30,814 bases of DNA from a virus. Made by a program: the position numbers and the translations under genes. Positions 11,596-20,111 of the stretch are shown piece after piece (position 1 is the stretch's first letter; each line of letters opens with the position of its first letter). The stretch spans positions 1 to 30,814 of the IMG/VR virus record IMGVR_UViG_3300017719_000099. The stretch is one strand, 5' to 3'. Below the pieces are notes generated by a model that had not been told where the DNA came from, ran no database searches, and saw nothing but the letters and a program-made list of their open reading frames with translations.

Positions 11596-13449
11596 CTACG
11601 ACTCCAAGTCACCAACCAGCAACCAGGTGTCTGTTGCGGTTTTAATGCAAGAGGCGGCAGAGTATTGGTCGCGCAGATTCAGGGTCGGCGTCGCATTAAC
11701 AGTTACACCACCTGCTCCAGCAACTGTTACCTGACCCGCACCCAACTGAGCAAAGTCAATCTTCGTGCCAACAGGGTAAGCAACGGAAGAGTTAGCAGGA
11801 ATGGTAAGGGTAATAGCAGAGCCGTTGTTAAGCGTTACCAGCTTGGACTGGTCAGCAAGAACCGTTGTGTAGGTAGTACCAGTCTGTGTATTGATTGCGA
11901 CTTCAGATACTACATTACCTGTTACCTCAATGCCTGTGGTGGTGGTGTTAAACTTTTGATTCCCATTGTGACTAAGTTGAACTGCGCCTCCATCAATAAA
12001 AGCTGCCATAGTTTGTGTGCTACCACTGCCAGTTCCTTGAATGTTTAACCTAGCACCGTTGGTCTGAAGGTTTAAGTTTCCAGTGCCAGCGTCCTGCACA
12101 TAGCTATTAGACCCATCGTGATAAATCTGCAAGTCAGAGCCAGCACCGAAGATGGCTTTGTTACCATCGCCGAAGGACAGGTCGCCAGTCATTGTGTCGC
12201 CAGCCTTGGCAACAAATGATGTGCCGTCAACATAAGACTCAACCCAAGATGTTCCGTTGTAAACCTTCATCGCGTCGTCGGTTGTGTTGAAGTAAAGCGC
12301 ACCAGCTACCAGGGCGTCCCCATCGTTATCAACTGTAGGATCAGAAGCTTTTTCTCCAAGATACTTATCGTCGAAGTTATCGAAGGCGGCAAGCGCACTA
12401 TCACGGGCCGCTTCAGCCGCAGTCTGAGCAGAAGACGCGCTAGAGGCAGAGGAGGACGCGCTAGATGCAGACGAAAACGCGCTACCTGCAGACGAGTTCG
12501 CATCGGCGGAATATAATCCCGCATTGGTAGCACTAGTCGCCGCATTGGTTTCACTAGTCGCCGCGTTGGTAGCACTAGTAGATGCTTCAGACGCCTTTGT
12601 TGTGGCAGTAGAAGCAGAAGAAGAGGCAGAAGAAGCTGAGTTAGATGCGTTTGTAGCTGATGTAGCCGCGTTAGCCTCTGAGGTAGCCGCAGAGGAGGCC
12701 GAGGACGCGGCGGCAGTAGCACTACTGGACGCGCTAGATGCGCTTGTAGCGGCATTTGTAGCGTTTGTAGAGGCATTCTGAATATCAGTGAGGTTATCCG
12801 TAATGTTTTGCATGTTGGTGGTCTGGCCAGCAACAGTAGTTACATCAGAAGAAACACCCGCAACAGTAGTTACATTAGCGGAGATGCCAGCAACAGTAGT
12901 TACATTGGCCGAGATACCAGCAACCGTGGCAATATCAGCTTTGATCTGTGCCACAGTGTTTGTATCAGCAATAGTTGGGCCAACCTCAACAGCACCAGTT
13001 GTTGCATTAAACGCAAGAACCGTTCCTTTGCGTTCATTAGTGGCCGCAAGTGTAAGTCGCTCTGTGACATCTGAGTCAGAAAGACGAAGGCCACGATTTG
13101 CCAAGTCTTGCAAGTCAGCAATCATAGCAACCAACTTATCTAACTCTACGTTTAAGGATGCAACCTGGAACGGGCCAGAGGTAGGAAAGTCAGTGACGCG
13201 CTCTAGTGTAACGTCACGGGTAATAACAATAACGTCACCAACAGTAGCACCAGTAACCAATGTCACCGTTCCTGTTGATCCACTTCCACCAGCTACAGTG
13301 TAATTAGTAGTAATGGTTTTTAACACATCATTAATAAACACATTCAGGTCTGAGTTATCAAAAAACTCAAACGGAACTGTAAATACAGTCTGTCCTGCTG
13401 TAGCCGTATATGAAATACGAGGGCTGTTATCGCTAATTAAAATCGTCAT
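11596..13449 (-). CDS. Tail fibre protein with T7 gp17-like N-terminus
   Basis: The 617-aa product begins with a domain like the T7 gp17 virion anchor (residues 1-110: S-Y-T-A-T-A-G-Q-T-V-F-T-V-P-F-E, D-L-N-V-F-I-N-D, T-R-D-V-T-L-E-R-V-T-D-F). It continues with T-T-V-A-G repeats (173-208), a 125-residue Ala/Ser/Thr coiled-coil-like shaft (225-350) and a beta-rich distal part (380-617) with Y-H-D-G-S-N-S-Y and G-T-T-Y-T-T-V-L-A-D. It is a trimeric fibre by analogy and would bind the host surface through its C-terminal half. It lies next to the ejection proteins, as in T7-like phages. Confidence 0.88.
   Translation of the reverse strand: MTILISDNSPRISYTATAGQTVFTVPFEFFDNSDLNVFINDVLKTITTNYTVAGGSGSTGTVTLVTGATVGDVIVITRDVTLERVTDFPTSGPFQVASLNVELDKLVAMIADLQDLANRGLRLSDSDVTERLTLAATNERKGTVLAFNATTGAVEVGPTIADTNTVAQIKADIATVAGISANVTTVAGISANVTTVAGVSSDVTTVAGQTTNMQNITDNLTDIQNASTNATNAATSASSASSSATAAASSASSAATSEANAATSATNASNSASSASSSASTATTKASEASTSATNAATSETNAATSATNAGLYSADANSSAGSAFSSASSASSSASSASSAQTAAEAARDSALAAFDNFDDKYLGEKASDPTVDNDGDALVAGALYFNTTDDAMKVYNGTSWVESYVDGTSFVAKAGDTMTGDLSFGDGNKAIFGAGSDLQIYHDGSNSYVQDAGTGNLNLQTNGARLNIQGTGSGSTQTMAAFIDGGAVQLSHNGNQKFNTTTTGIEVTGNVVSEVAINTQTGTTYTTVLADQSKLVTLNNGSAITLTIPANSSVAYPVGTKIDFAQLGAGQVTVAGAGGVTVNATPTLNLRDQYSAASCIKTATDTWLLVGDLES
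12400..12777 (-). repeat. Ala/Ser/Thr low-complexity shaft in the fibre gene
   Basis: Fibre residues 225-350 consist almost only of Ala, Ser, Thr and some Asn/Glu with a near-heptad spacing of Ala and Ser. Such stretches often act as length-variable shafts. The DNA is degenerate rather than exactly repeated. Confidence 0.7.
12826..12933 (-). repeat. Tandem 30-bp repeats in the fibre gene
   Basis: About 3.5 copies of a 30-bp unit encode N-V-T-T-V-A-G-I-S-A repeats at fibre residues 173-208; the string GCAACAGTAGTTACAT recurs on the plus strand. Later copies differ by a few bases, as expected of repeat expansion followed by drift. Confidence 0.85.
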
Positions 13450-13474
13450 GTCTGCATCCTAACACTATTTAAGT

Positions 13475-16400
13475 TTATTTTCCACTAATTGCATCACCAA
13501 TAAGGTCTTGAACATCGTCTTTCATTCCAAATAAAGGCAGGATAGGAAGAGAGTATTTAAGTCTTTCTGCTTGCTCTGTGCTTCCACCATCAAACAAATC
13601 TTTTAGCCCCCTAGCATAGTCATACATAAGACCAGGGCCAGCACCTGCCAAGCCACCAAATACTTCACCGACTCCAGTAGGTTTATACTTACCGCCAGTA
13701 TCTACGATACCGCCACCAATCAATGCGTGTATGCCTGTATACGCTAACTCACCATAAATGCCAGGAACACCAGAGGCATCAATAGACCGCAACAGCAAGT
13801 CGCCCTTGCTTCTGTTTTCAAACCACCAGTCTTCGTGCTTGAACTGCAAGCCAACATAACCGAGTCCGATTAGTGATGCCATACCAATTAGGCGATGCTT
13901 TTTGTAGGGATCAAACATTGCACCTGTAATACCTGCGGTTGCGGCAAGTGAGTAACTCATAAACTGGAATGGCATACCCATCGCCTTGGACTCAAGGCGT
14001 GTGTATTTAATGTTCTTGGTAGAAACTCGCTCATCAATAACAAAACCGCCAGCCTCCATCCACGGATGCCACTCAACATACAAAACACCATCCATAAGGA
14101 TTGGGCGCTCAGATATGTTTGCCATTAGAATAGAGTTACCAACCCCAATGTTTAGGGCGGTTTCTACCTGTGCCTTGAGTTCTCTGTCTAGCTTTGTGGC
14201 AGAGGGCCAAGCGTCCATATTGCCAATAAAAAAACCATCTACTTCTTCAAAGGGCATCTGCGCAATCTTACGAGCAGTCATTTCATCAATGCCAAGTTTT
14301 GCAAGGTCGCGCCGAGTTGCATCATCTAACCTTGTATAATTGATTGAACCCTCAATAATTTGGTTCATTCGCATGGGCGCATCCACACGCTTGCCAAGCC
14401 TAGTCACAAAGCCAAGGTTGTTACCAAGAAGTGGTATGTTGTAAAACGCGCCAGTAAATGAATTAAAAACACGCTCAACAGAGTTAGGATTAATTTGTGT
14501 TGTTGTATCGGAAAGCACACGTTGTTGCGCGCCATTCACCGCAAGGTCTAAGCCAACTACATACTTTTCTAGCTCTGCCAAAGATGCAAGCCGCCCTTGT
14601 GATTGATGCTTTGCAACACCCATATCAAAAGACTTTTGAAAGCCGTGCTGTAAGATAATGTTACCAGCGTCAGTAACAGATGCTATACCAGCCTTACCAA
14701 GAAATGCCACCGATGCAATGTCCTGAATAATTCTAACCATTCGGGCATCAAGACGCTCCGGATTTCTTAAGTGAATACCCAGCACGCGCTCGTAATCAAA
14801 CGTAATATCGCGGCGCATTTGAGCAATCTCTGACTCGGTCATTTTTCCCTCTTCGATTGCCGCGTATTCTGCGTCATCAAGAAGGTCATCAATAGTTGCC
14901 CTGCCAAACCTATTGCGATACTCGAGTCGATTACCCATTTGACGAGCGTAATGTAGAATTACTTCTGGGGTTTTAATTGTAAACTCAGCGACCTTCCACT
15001 CGGGAATGTTTAACTGACGCGAACGAAGACTTTTAGAAGATGGTGGGCCATTGTAATCCAAGTCTGCCACATTATCATCAATCATGTTGTCTACAATCTC
15101 ATCGGCAATAACAGCTGGATCACGAACAGTCTCACGATCTACATACCTGCCTAACTCCTCGTCGTAAAACTTAGTAAACAGTTCTGGATTTTCTTCGATA
15201 TGTTGAGAAATAGTCTGCTTGAAGCGCTCACGAAACTCTGGCTCTGCCTTTAAGCGTTGCTTGTCATAGTAAATGGGGAAGTAGAAACGGTCAGAAACCA
15301 TTCCATTTTGTTGCATAACAGATAGTGTTTCAAATTCTTCCCGCAGTCTAGCAAGGCGCTTCTCGTTAAGGTCAAGAAGCTGTTGCTGCTTTGGTGTAAC
15401 AGTTCCCTCTTCCAGAGCTTTGATGCGCTCTTCATTGCGCTTGAGAAGAGCTAATTGTTTCTTACTGTAGGCATTATTGTTTGCACGGGCTTGAGCTTCA
15501 ATAGATTCATTTTGTTTTCGCATACGCTCCAGGTCGGCTTGCTTCTGTGCAGACTGGCCATTAATAGAATCTGTTTGGGCTTGTATTCTATTTATCTCAC
15601 GCTGTGCGGCCTTAAGAGACTCTACCAAATCCCCCGAAGACTTGAATGCACCAGTGTCTTCTGCAAACTCTCTGTAAAACTTAAAGAACTCGTTAAAGTA
15701 TCCGTCAACCTCTAGCTCAAAATCTTGCTTTGGCCCCATAAAAGAACCTTCACTATTACGAATATAGCGATCAGAGTGAAACGCAAAGAACTCATCAAAC
15801 GTCATGCCAGCACGCATACGCTCAATAAGAGGGCTTGTTGCGCCTACAAACTTTGACACCTGACTTGTTTGCTTATCGTAGATCTGTCTAATAGCAGATA
15901 GCAAAGCAAGGCCCTTTGCTTCATGGCGCTTTGATCGAGCTTCTACTGATTGCGTTCCATCCCCAAACATATTTCTTTCGGTAGCCATTCGACCACCACC
16001 AGCAAGCATGTTGTATGTTCTTTTTGCAATGTCTGGAATCTTATCATCAAGAAGTATGCGCTTGCCTGGGGAGGTTATCATTTTGTAAAAGAAGCTATTG
16101 GTAAACACGTTCTTGTCTTGACCATGCCCTTTATAGGTTCTATCAAGTGCTTCTTTATTAATTCTATCGTTATACCGTGCGCTAGTTTCACCAGGCTCAC
16201 GGCTTCTTTCAGAACGCAACTTTGCCTGATGGATTAGGAAGTTTTTATATTCGTTGGGGCTATTGATGTCCCTGTCTCGCAGAGGTGTTGCGCCCTCAAC
16301 ATCTGGCACAACCCATGCACCTTCATCAAACATGTCATCAATACGTTCGTCATTCACATGAATAGTGTTTGTTTCTGCATCAAACTTAACTGGGAATGGG

Positions 16401-17515
16401 GTAGTAAGTTTATCTCGACGCGTTCTTATCTCAGCCAAAGCATAAGAGTTCATTAAGTTTTCTACAAACGCATCAAAGTCAGCATCAGGAACATCTGGAT
16501 TTTGTTTTCTTATATCTGTTTTTTTGTTAATTGTGTGAAAGATTTCATGGAGCCTAACAAACTCAACCCACTCGTCTGCGTCAAGAAACTCATCAGCGTC
16601 CAGGGCTTTTACGCCCTTTACCTTTGGTTTTGTCCAGGGCTTGTCTGCAAATGTTCCAGCAATATATTCTACGTCAATGTAAATAGTATTGTTTTCGCCT
16701 ACATAAGTAGCAGGAACATACCGAGTTCCAATATATTTACCAGTAGGGCCTTCTACAATCGTTGCATCTGTGGCTGGCTCATCGTAGTTGGCGCTGTATG
16801 TATCATCACGAGTGCTGTTAATCGTAGTGCCTTCATACATATTGTCTTTGAAAGAACCAGTGTCAGTATGAATGTTTTTAATGCTATGCACGCTCTTGCG
16901 CAGTGCTGGCCCAAAGTTTCTATACGCAGAAGGAACTGAGCCAATAATTGTGCCGAAGGCTGTGGTGGTAATTAAGTTGGTAAGAACCTCTTGTTTGGTT
17001 GCAAGCGGATCAAAAGGAGCGCGATAGGTTTCAGCAATCACACCCGCCGCTAGACCACCCTTGGCCGATGCCTTGGCCGCTTGAGCCATAGTCATAGTGC
17101 TTTTAGCTACCAACCCCATCTGCCCAACAACAGGAAGGTAAAAGGGAAGGTTAGCCAAGTCTAGTGTGCCAGCAATTAATTGCGACGGGTAATACCAAGA
17201 GGTATCTTCTAAAACTTGTCGGCGTTCAAGGTTGTTATTAATACTACTCTTAATAAACTTAGCGTGGTCTTCGCTGGTTGCGCGAGAAAGTTCGGAGTAA
17301 AAGTTTTCATAGCCTTCAAGGTCTGACTTAAAGTCATAGTTTTCATCAGCATTACTTCCATCAAAGAGAAAAGTTTCCTGCGCCCTGGATGCCATTGGCC
17401 CGAACTGATAGCCCATTGCCGCCCCAAGGTTTTCTGAAAAACCACGCTCACGCAAGGTTTCATCTATCTCGACAGATGAGCCTCTTTCAAAAAGATCGTA
17501 AATTTTATCTGACAT
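13475..17515 (-). CDS. Large internal virion (ejection) protein with HExxH motif
   Basis: The 1346-aa product matches T7 gp16 in size and gene position, the last internal virion protein before the fibre; in T7 it is ejected to make a DNA channel. It has hydrophobic stretches in its N-terminal 200 residues and in its C-terminal 250 residues, plus a long coiled coil (about 620-720). Notable is L-H-E-I-F-H-T-I, with H323, E324 and H327 and acidic candidates E352 and E362, a zincin-type site; I see no lytic transglycosylase motif as in T7. ATG at 17515 is preferred over an upstream GTG at 17575, which would overlap the previous gene. Role in cell-wall passage is inferred. Confidence 0.8.
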   Translation of the reverse strand: MSDKIYDLFERGSSVEIDETLRERGFSENLGAAMGYQFGPMASRAQETFLFDGSNADENYDFKSDLEGYENFYSELSRATSEDHAKFIKSSINNNLERRQVLEDTSWYYPSQLIAGTLDLANLPFYLPVVGQMGLVAKSTMTMAQAAKASAKGGLAAGVIAETYRAPFDPLATKQEVLTNLITTTAFGTIIGSVPSAYRNFGPALRKSVHSIKNIHTDTGSFKDNMYEGTTINSTRDDTYSANYDEPATDATIVEGPTGKYIGTRYVPATYVGENNTIYIDVEYIAGTFADKPWTKPKVKGVKALDADEFLDADEWVEFVRLHEIFHTINKKTDIRKQNPDVPDADFDAFVENLMNSYALAEIRTRRDKLTTPFPVKFDAETNTIHVNDERIDDMFDEGAWVVPDVEGATPLRDRDINSPNEYKNFLIHQAKLRSERSREPGETSARYNDRINKEALDRTYKGHGQDKNVFTNSFFYKMITSPGKRILLDDKIPDIAKRTYNMLAGGGRMATERNMFGDGTQSVEARSKRHEAKGLALLSAIRQIYDKQTSQVSKFVGATSPLIERMRAGMTFDEFFAFHSDRYIRNSEGSFMGPKQDFELEVDGYFNEFFKFYREFAEDTGAFKSSGDLVESLKAAQREINRIQAQTDSINGQSAQKQADLERMRKQNESIEAQARANNNAYSKKQLALLKRNEERIKALEEGTVTPKQQQLLDLNEKRLARLREEFETLSVMQQNGMVSDRFYFPIYYDKQRLKAEPEFRERFKQTISQHIEENPELFTKFYDEELGRYVDRETVRDPAVIADEIVDNMIDDNVADLDYNGPPSSKSLRSRQLNIPEWKVAEFTIKTPEVILHYARQMGNRLEYRNRFGRATIDDLLDDAEYAAIEEGKMTESEIAQMRRDITFDYERVLGIHLRNPERLDARMVRIIQDIASVAFLGKAGIASVTDAGNIILQHGFQKSFDMGVAKHQSQGRLASLAELEKYVVGLDLAVNGAQQRVLSDTTTQINPNSVERVFNSFTGAFYNIPLLGNNLGFVTRLGKRVDAPMRMNQIIEGSINYTRLDDATRRDLAKLGIDEMTARKIAQMPFEEVDGFFIGNMDAWPSATKLDRELKAQVETALNIGVGNSILMANISERPILMDGVLYVEWHPWMEAGGFVIDERVSTKNIKYTRLESKAMGMPFQFMSYSLAATAGITGAMFDPYKKHRLIGMASLIGLGYVGLQFKHEDWWFENRSKGDLLLRSIDASGVPGIYGELAYTGIHALIGGGIVDTGGKYKPTGVGEVFGGLAGAGPGLMYDYARGLKDLFDGGSTEQAERLKYSLPILPLFGMKDDVQDLIGDAISGK

Positions 17516-17528
17516 AGGTTTCTTTCTA

Positions 17529-19646
17529 TTACGGAGCAACGGTAAACTGAGGAAGACTGCGTCGTAGTTTTTCACGCTCTACCTCGGCTTCTTGCAGTTT
17601 TCCTTCAAACGCTAGGTTCTCAGCAATCAAGGCTTGGTTTGCTTTCATCTTAAGCATTTTTTCAGCGCCTTTTGTTGTAATCTCTATTACGTTACCACTT
17701 ACATCTAGGACTGGGCTACCCTCATGATTCACAACCATAAAACTTCCGCTTTGAGCATCATTTTTTGGGTTTGGCTTAACAAAGAAATCCGTTCCATATG
17801 TAGGAAAATTAGGCATTGTCCCAAATCTACCGCCTGGCAACTCTTTAATCTTTGCCTGAACCGTGTTCTGAACATGCGCATTAAACTTAGAATGTCTGCT
17901 TGAACGACTTTTGTCTGGATAGACTAAAGACGTAAAAATACTTCTATCTGTTCCCGAGCCATCCTGAAAATAGTAAGCAGGGGAATAGGCCACAGTTTCT
18001 CGCCCAGGAACTAAATATGCACCTGCGTCCTCAACGTGTCTTTCTTCGTAAATTTGTGAAACGGTTTCAACGGCACTATCCACATCCATTCCTGGTATAG
18101 CAAGTTGCTTTGCGTAAGGATAAACAAACTCCTCAAGATCAGCTATATTAATTCCTGGGTTGTTTTTTATTAAAGATTGCTTTGCCATTTCGTAAACACT
18201 TGAACCTTCGGACTCTGTCTGAGCGCGAATAACAGAAACAAATTCAGAATCATTATTTAGTATTTTCCTAGCATCTTGATGTAACTCTGCGGCTCTTGCG
18301 ATACCATACTTATCAACAAGGTTGGTAAAGCCGTCCAAGAAAAATGCCTCGTCAGCGCTTAAACCTTTATACCGCCTCGTTCCGTCGGCGTTAATGGTAA
18401 AGTTTTTGGCAACATTAACCATAGTCAAGGCTCCGTTTACTCCGCCTGGAAAATCTTGAATCGTGCCTGTTGTTAATTGAGAAATAGACTTTTTAATAAA
18501 TGTCGGCATACTACTTGTTTGCCTCATAAATGCTTGAGCCTTAGGATCGCTTAATTTTGCAGGATCAAATGTCGATAAAAACAAAGCGATACTGTCTGTG
18601 TTTGAACCAGTAAATTGACCGAACGCCTTTGCAGACTGATTTCCCGTCCCAACAAATCCATTAAGAATATAAGTTTGAAAATCTGTTTCTTCTTTGTCTA
18701 CCTTGTTTTCATTGAACACCATCTGACGAACAGAGTTCATTTCAGATTCGGCACCGTCTCTTGATTGCTCTGGTATCTGCTGGAAGGCCGCAAATAAATC
18801 TGGCTCTTCCTTCGCAATCTTGCTGTCTGTTTTATTGGTGCGTAGATCAAGAATGGCAGTGTTAATTTCTGCCTCAGACTTCCCTCTAAAAGATATTTCC
18901 ATTTTTCTTTCAAAGGCAGAACGCTTGATTGTGTTTTGAAGATCTTGCGCATATCTAGGCGATGCACCAAAAATACCTTCTGCATTTTTTGATATATCAC
19001 TTGCGAAAGAATTAACTTCCTCAATAGACATTTCGCCATTGGCAAACCTCTGAGCTATGTCGCCAGCAATCATACCGTAATGATCTTTAGCGGTAGCAAG
19101 AGCTTCTGCGTTTTCCAACGCAACAAGATTGTTTTCCATTCTAAGGGTGTATTCAGAAGCAAGGCCATAGCCTTGCGCTCCAACTATATCAGCAAGAGCC
19201 TCGTCACCCTGTTCTTTTAAGACCGCTTGCGTTTGAGACAGTAGATCTCCAGAAAATATCTTAAACGCATTTGGATCGTTAGGTTTTACTTTTGCAAAAT
19301 CATTAAATGCTTTTGAAGTATCAACTTTCCATTTTGCTAAATAACGCTCATCTAAAATTTTCTTTGCATCTTCACGGCCAGCCCTACCAAAGAACGTGTT
19401 TTCTGGAAGTGATGCTGGTAGTAATACTCCATTCTCGTCGCGAGCCTCAAGAGGCGCGCCCATTGCATACTCTTTAGCTTCAGACCTACCTAGCTGTGCG
19501 GCAAGGCGCAGACCGCTTTGACTAATTTGGAAGAAAGCATTGGCCTGGGCCTGATACGCAGACACTTTGTCTTCGCGCGTATTTACAACACCAATCCTTT
19601 TGTTGGTGAAGGATTGACCTGCACTAGTTCTTTTAATTTCTACCAT
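17529..19646 (-). CDS. Internal virion protein, T7 gp15-like by position
   Basis: The 705-aa product is soluble, helical and rich in Ala, Glu, Lys and Gln, with no membrane segment or catalytic motif that I can see. Its place between a small Ala/Arg-rich protein and the 1346-residue ejection protein mirrors gp14-gp15-gp16 of T7, so it is likely the second core protein that enters the cell with the DNA. The C-terminal end (residues 655-700) is a charged helix. The call is by order and size, not by sequence match. Confidence 0.68.
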   Translation of the reverse strand: MVEIKRTSAGQSFTNKRIGVVNTREDKVSAYQAQANAFFQISQSGLRLAAQLGRSEAKEYAMGAPLEARDENGVLLPASLPENTFFGRAGREDAKKILDERYLAKWKVDTSKAFNDFAKVKPNDPNAFKIFSGDLLSQTQAVLKEQGDEALADIVGAQGYGLASEYTLRMENNLVALENAEALATAKDHYGMIAGDIAQRFANGEMSIEEVNSFASDISKNAEGIFGASPRYAQDLQNTIKRSAFERKMEISFRGKSEAEINTAILDLRTNKTDSKIAKEEPDLFAAFQQIPEQSRDGAESEMNSVRQMVFNENKVDKEETDFQTYILNGFVGTGNQSAKAFGQFTGSNTDSIALFLSTFDPAKLSDPKAQAFMRQTSSMPTFIKKSISQLTTGTIQDFPGGVNGALTMVNVAKNFTINADGTRRYKGLSADEAFFLDGFTNLVDKYGIARAAELHQDARKILNNDSEFVSVIRAQTESEGSSVYEMAKQSLIKNNPGINIADLEEFVYPYAKQLAIPGMDVDSAVETVSQIYEERHVEDAGAYLVPGRETVAYSPAYYFQDGSGTDRSIFTSLVYPDKSRSSRHSKFNAHVQNTVQAKIKELPGGRFGTMPNFPTYGTDFFVKPNPKNDAQSGSFMVVNHEGSPVLDVSGNVIEITTKGAEKMLKMKANQALIAENLAFEGKLQEAEVEREKLRRSLPQFTVAP

Positions 19647-19664
19647 AATTCACCTGTATTACTA

Positions 19665-20111
19665 TCAGCTTATAGCCGCAACAGTTATTGCTGTATTAAG
19701 AAGACTTCCGTAAGTTTGAGCTTTGATTGCTTTTGATTGCGCCATACCAGCCGCGCGAGTTGCAGTAGCTTGGCTGTAAAGATTTGCAACTTCCCGCTCT
19801 TCCTGCGAGCGAATGCGCTCTACATCACGGCCATATAGTGTGGCCTCGCGTCTACGAAGTGCCTCGATGCTTCGATCACTACGCCCCATGTAGGCGGCGG
19901 CGGCTCTGTTCTGAGCTACAGTTTGAGAGTATTGGTCTGTTCTACTAAGATGCTGTTGTGTTGCAATTTCTCTTACCTGAAAACGCTGAAGCTCAATTTC
20001 AGCGGCCTGACGCTGGGCCTCACGCCTCGCGGCATTAGCCGCCTTCTTACCAGCGCTAAATCCTGCTATTCCCGATACTGCCGATAGTGCGTATAATGCT
20101 GTTGCTGGCAT
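19665..20111 (-). CDS. Internal virion protein, T7 gp14-like by position
   Basis: The 148-aa product begins with a small-residue hydrophobic stretch (residues 4-20) followed by a long Ala/Arg/Glu/Gln coiled coil (22-120) and a second hydrophobic end. This pattern is common for the smallest podovirus ejection protein, which in T7 inserts into the outer membrane. Its start shares TAATG with the stop of the tail tube B gene. Confidence 0.72.
   Translation of the reverse strand: MPATALYALSAVSGIAGFSAGKKAANAARREAQRQAAEIELQRFQVREIATQQHLSRTDQYSQTVAQNRAAAAYMGRSDRSIEALRRREATLYGRDVERIRSQEEREVANLYSQATATRAAGMAQSKAIKAQTYGSLLNTAITVAAIS

Noticed and set aside
12306-12833. Long plus and minus frames in other phases over the fibre shaft
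   Set aside because: The low-complexity Ala/Ser/Thr codons keep several frames open; the products are Leu/Pro or Ala/Val repeats with no start signals.
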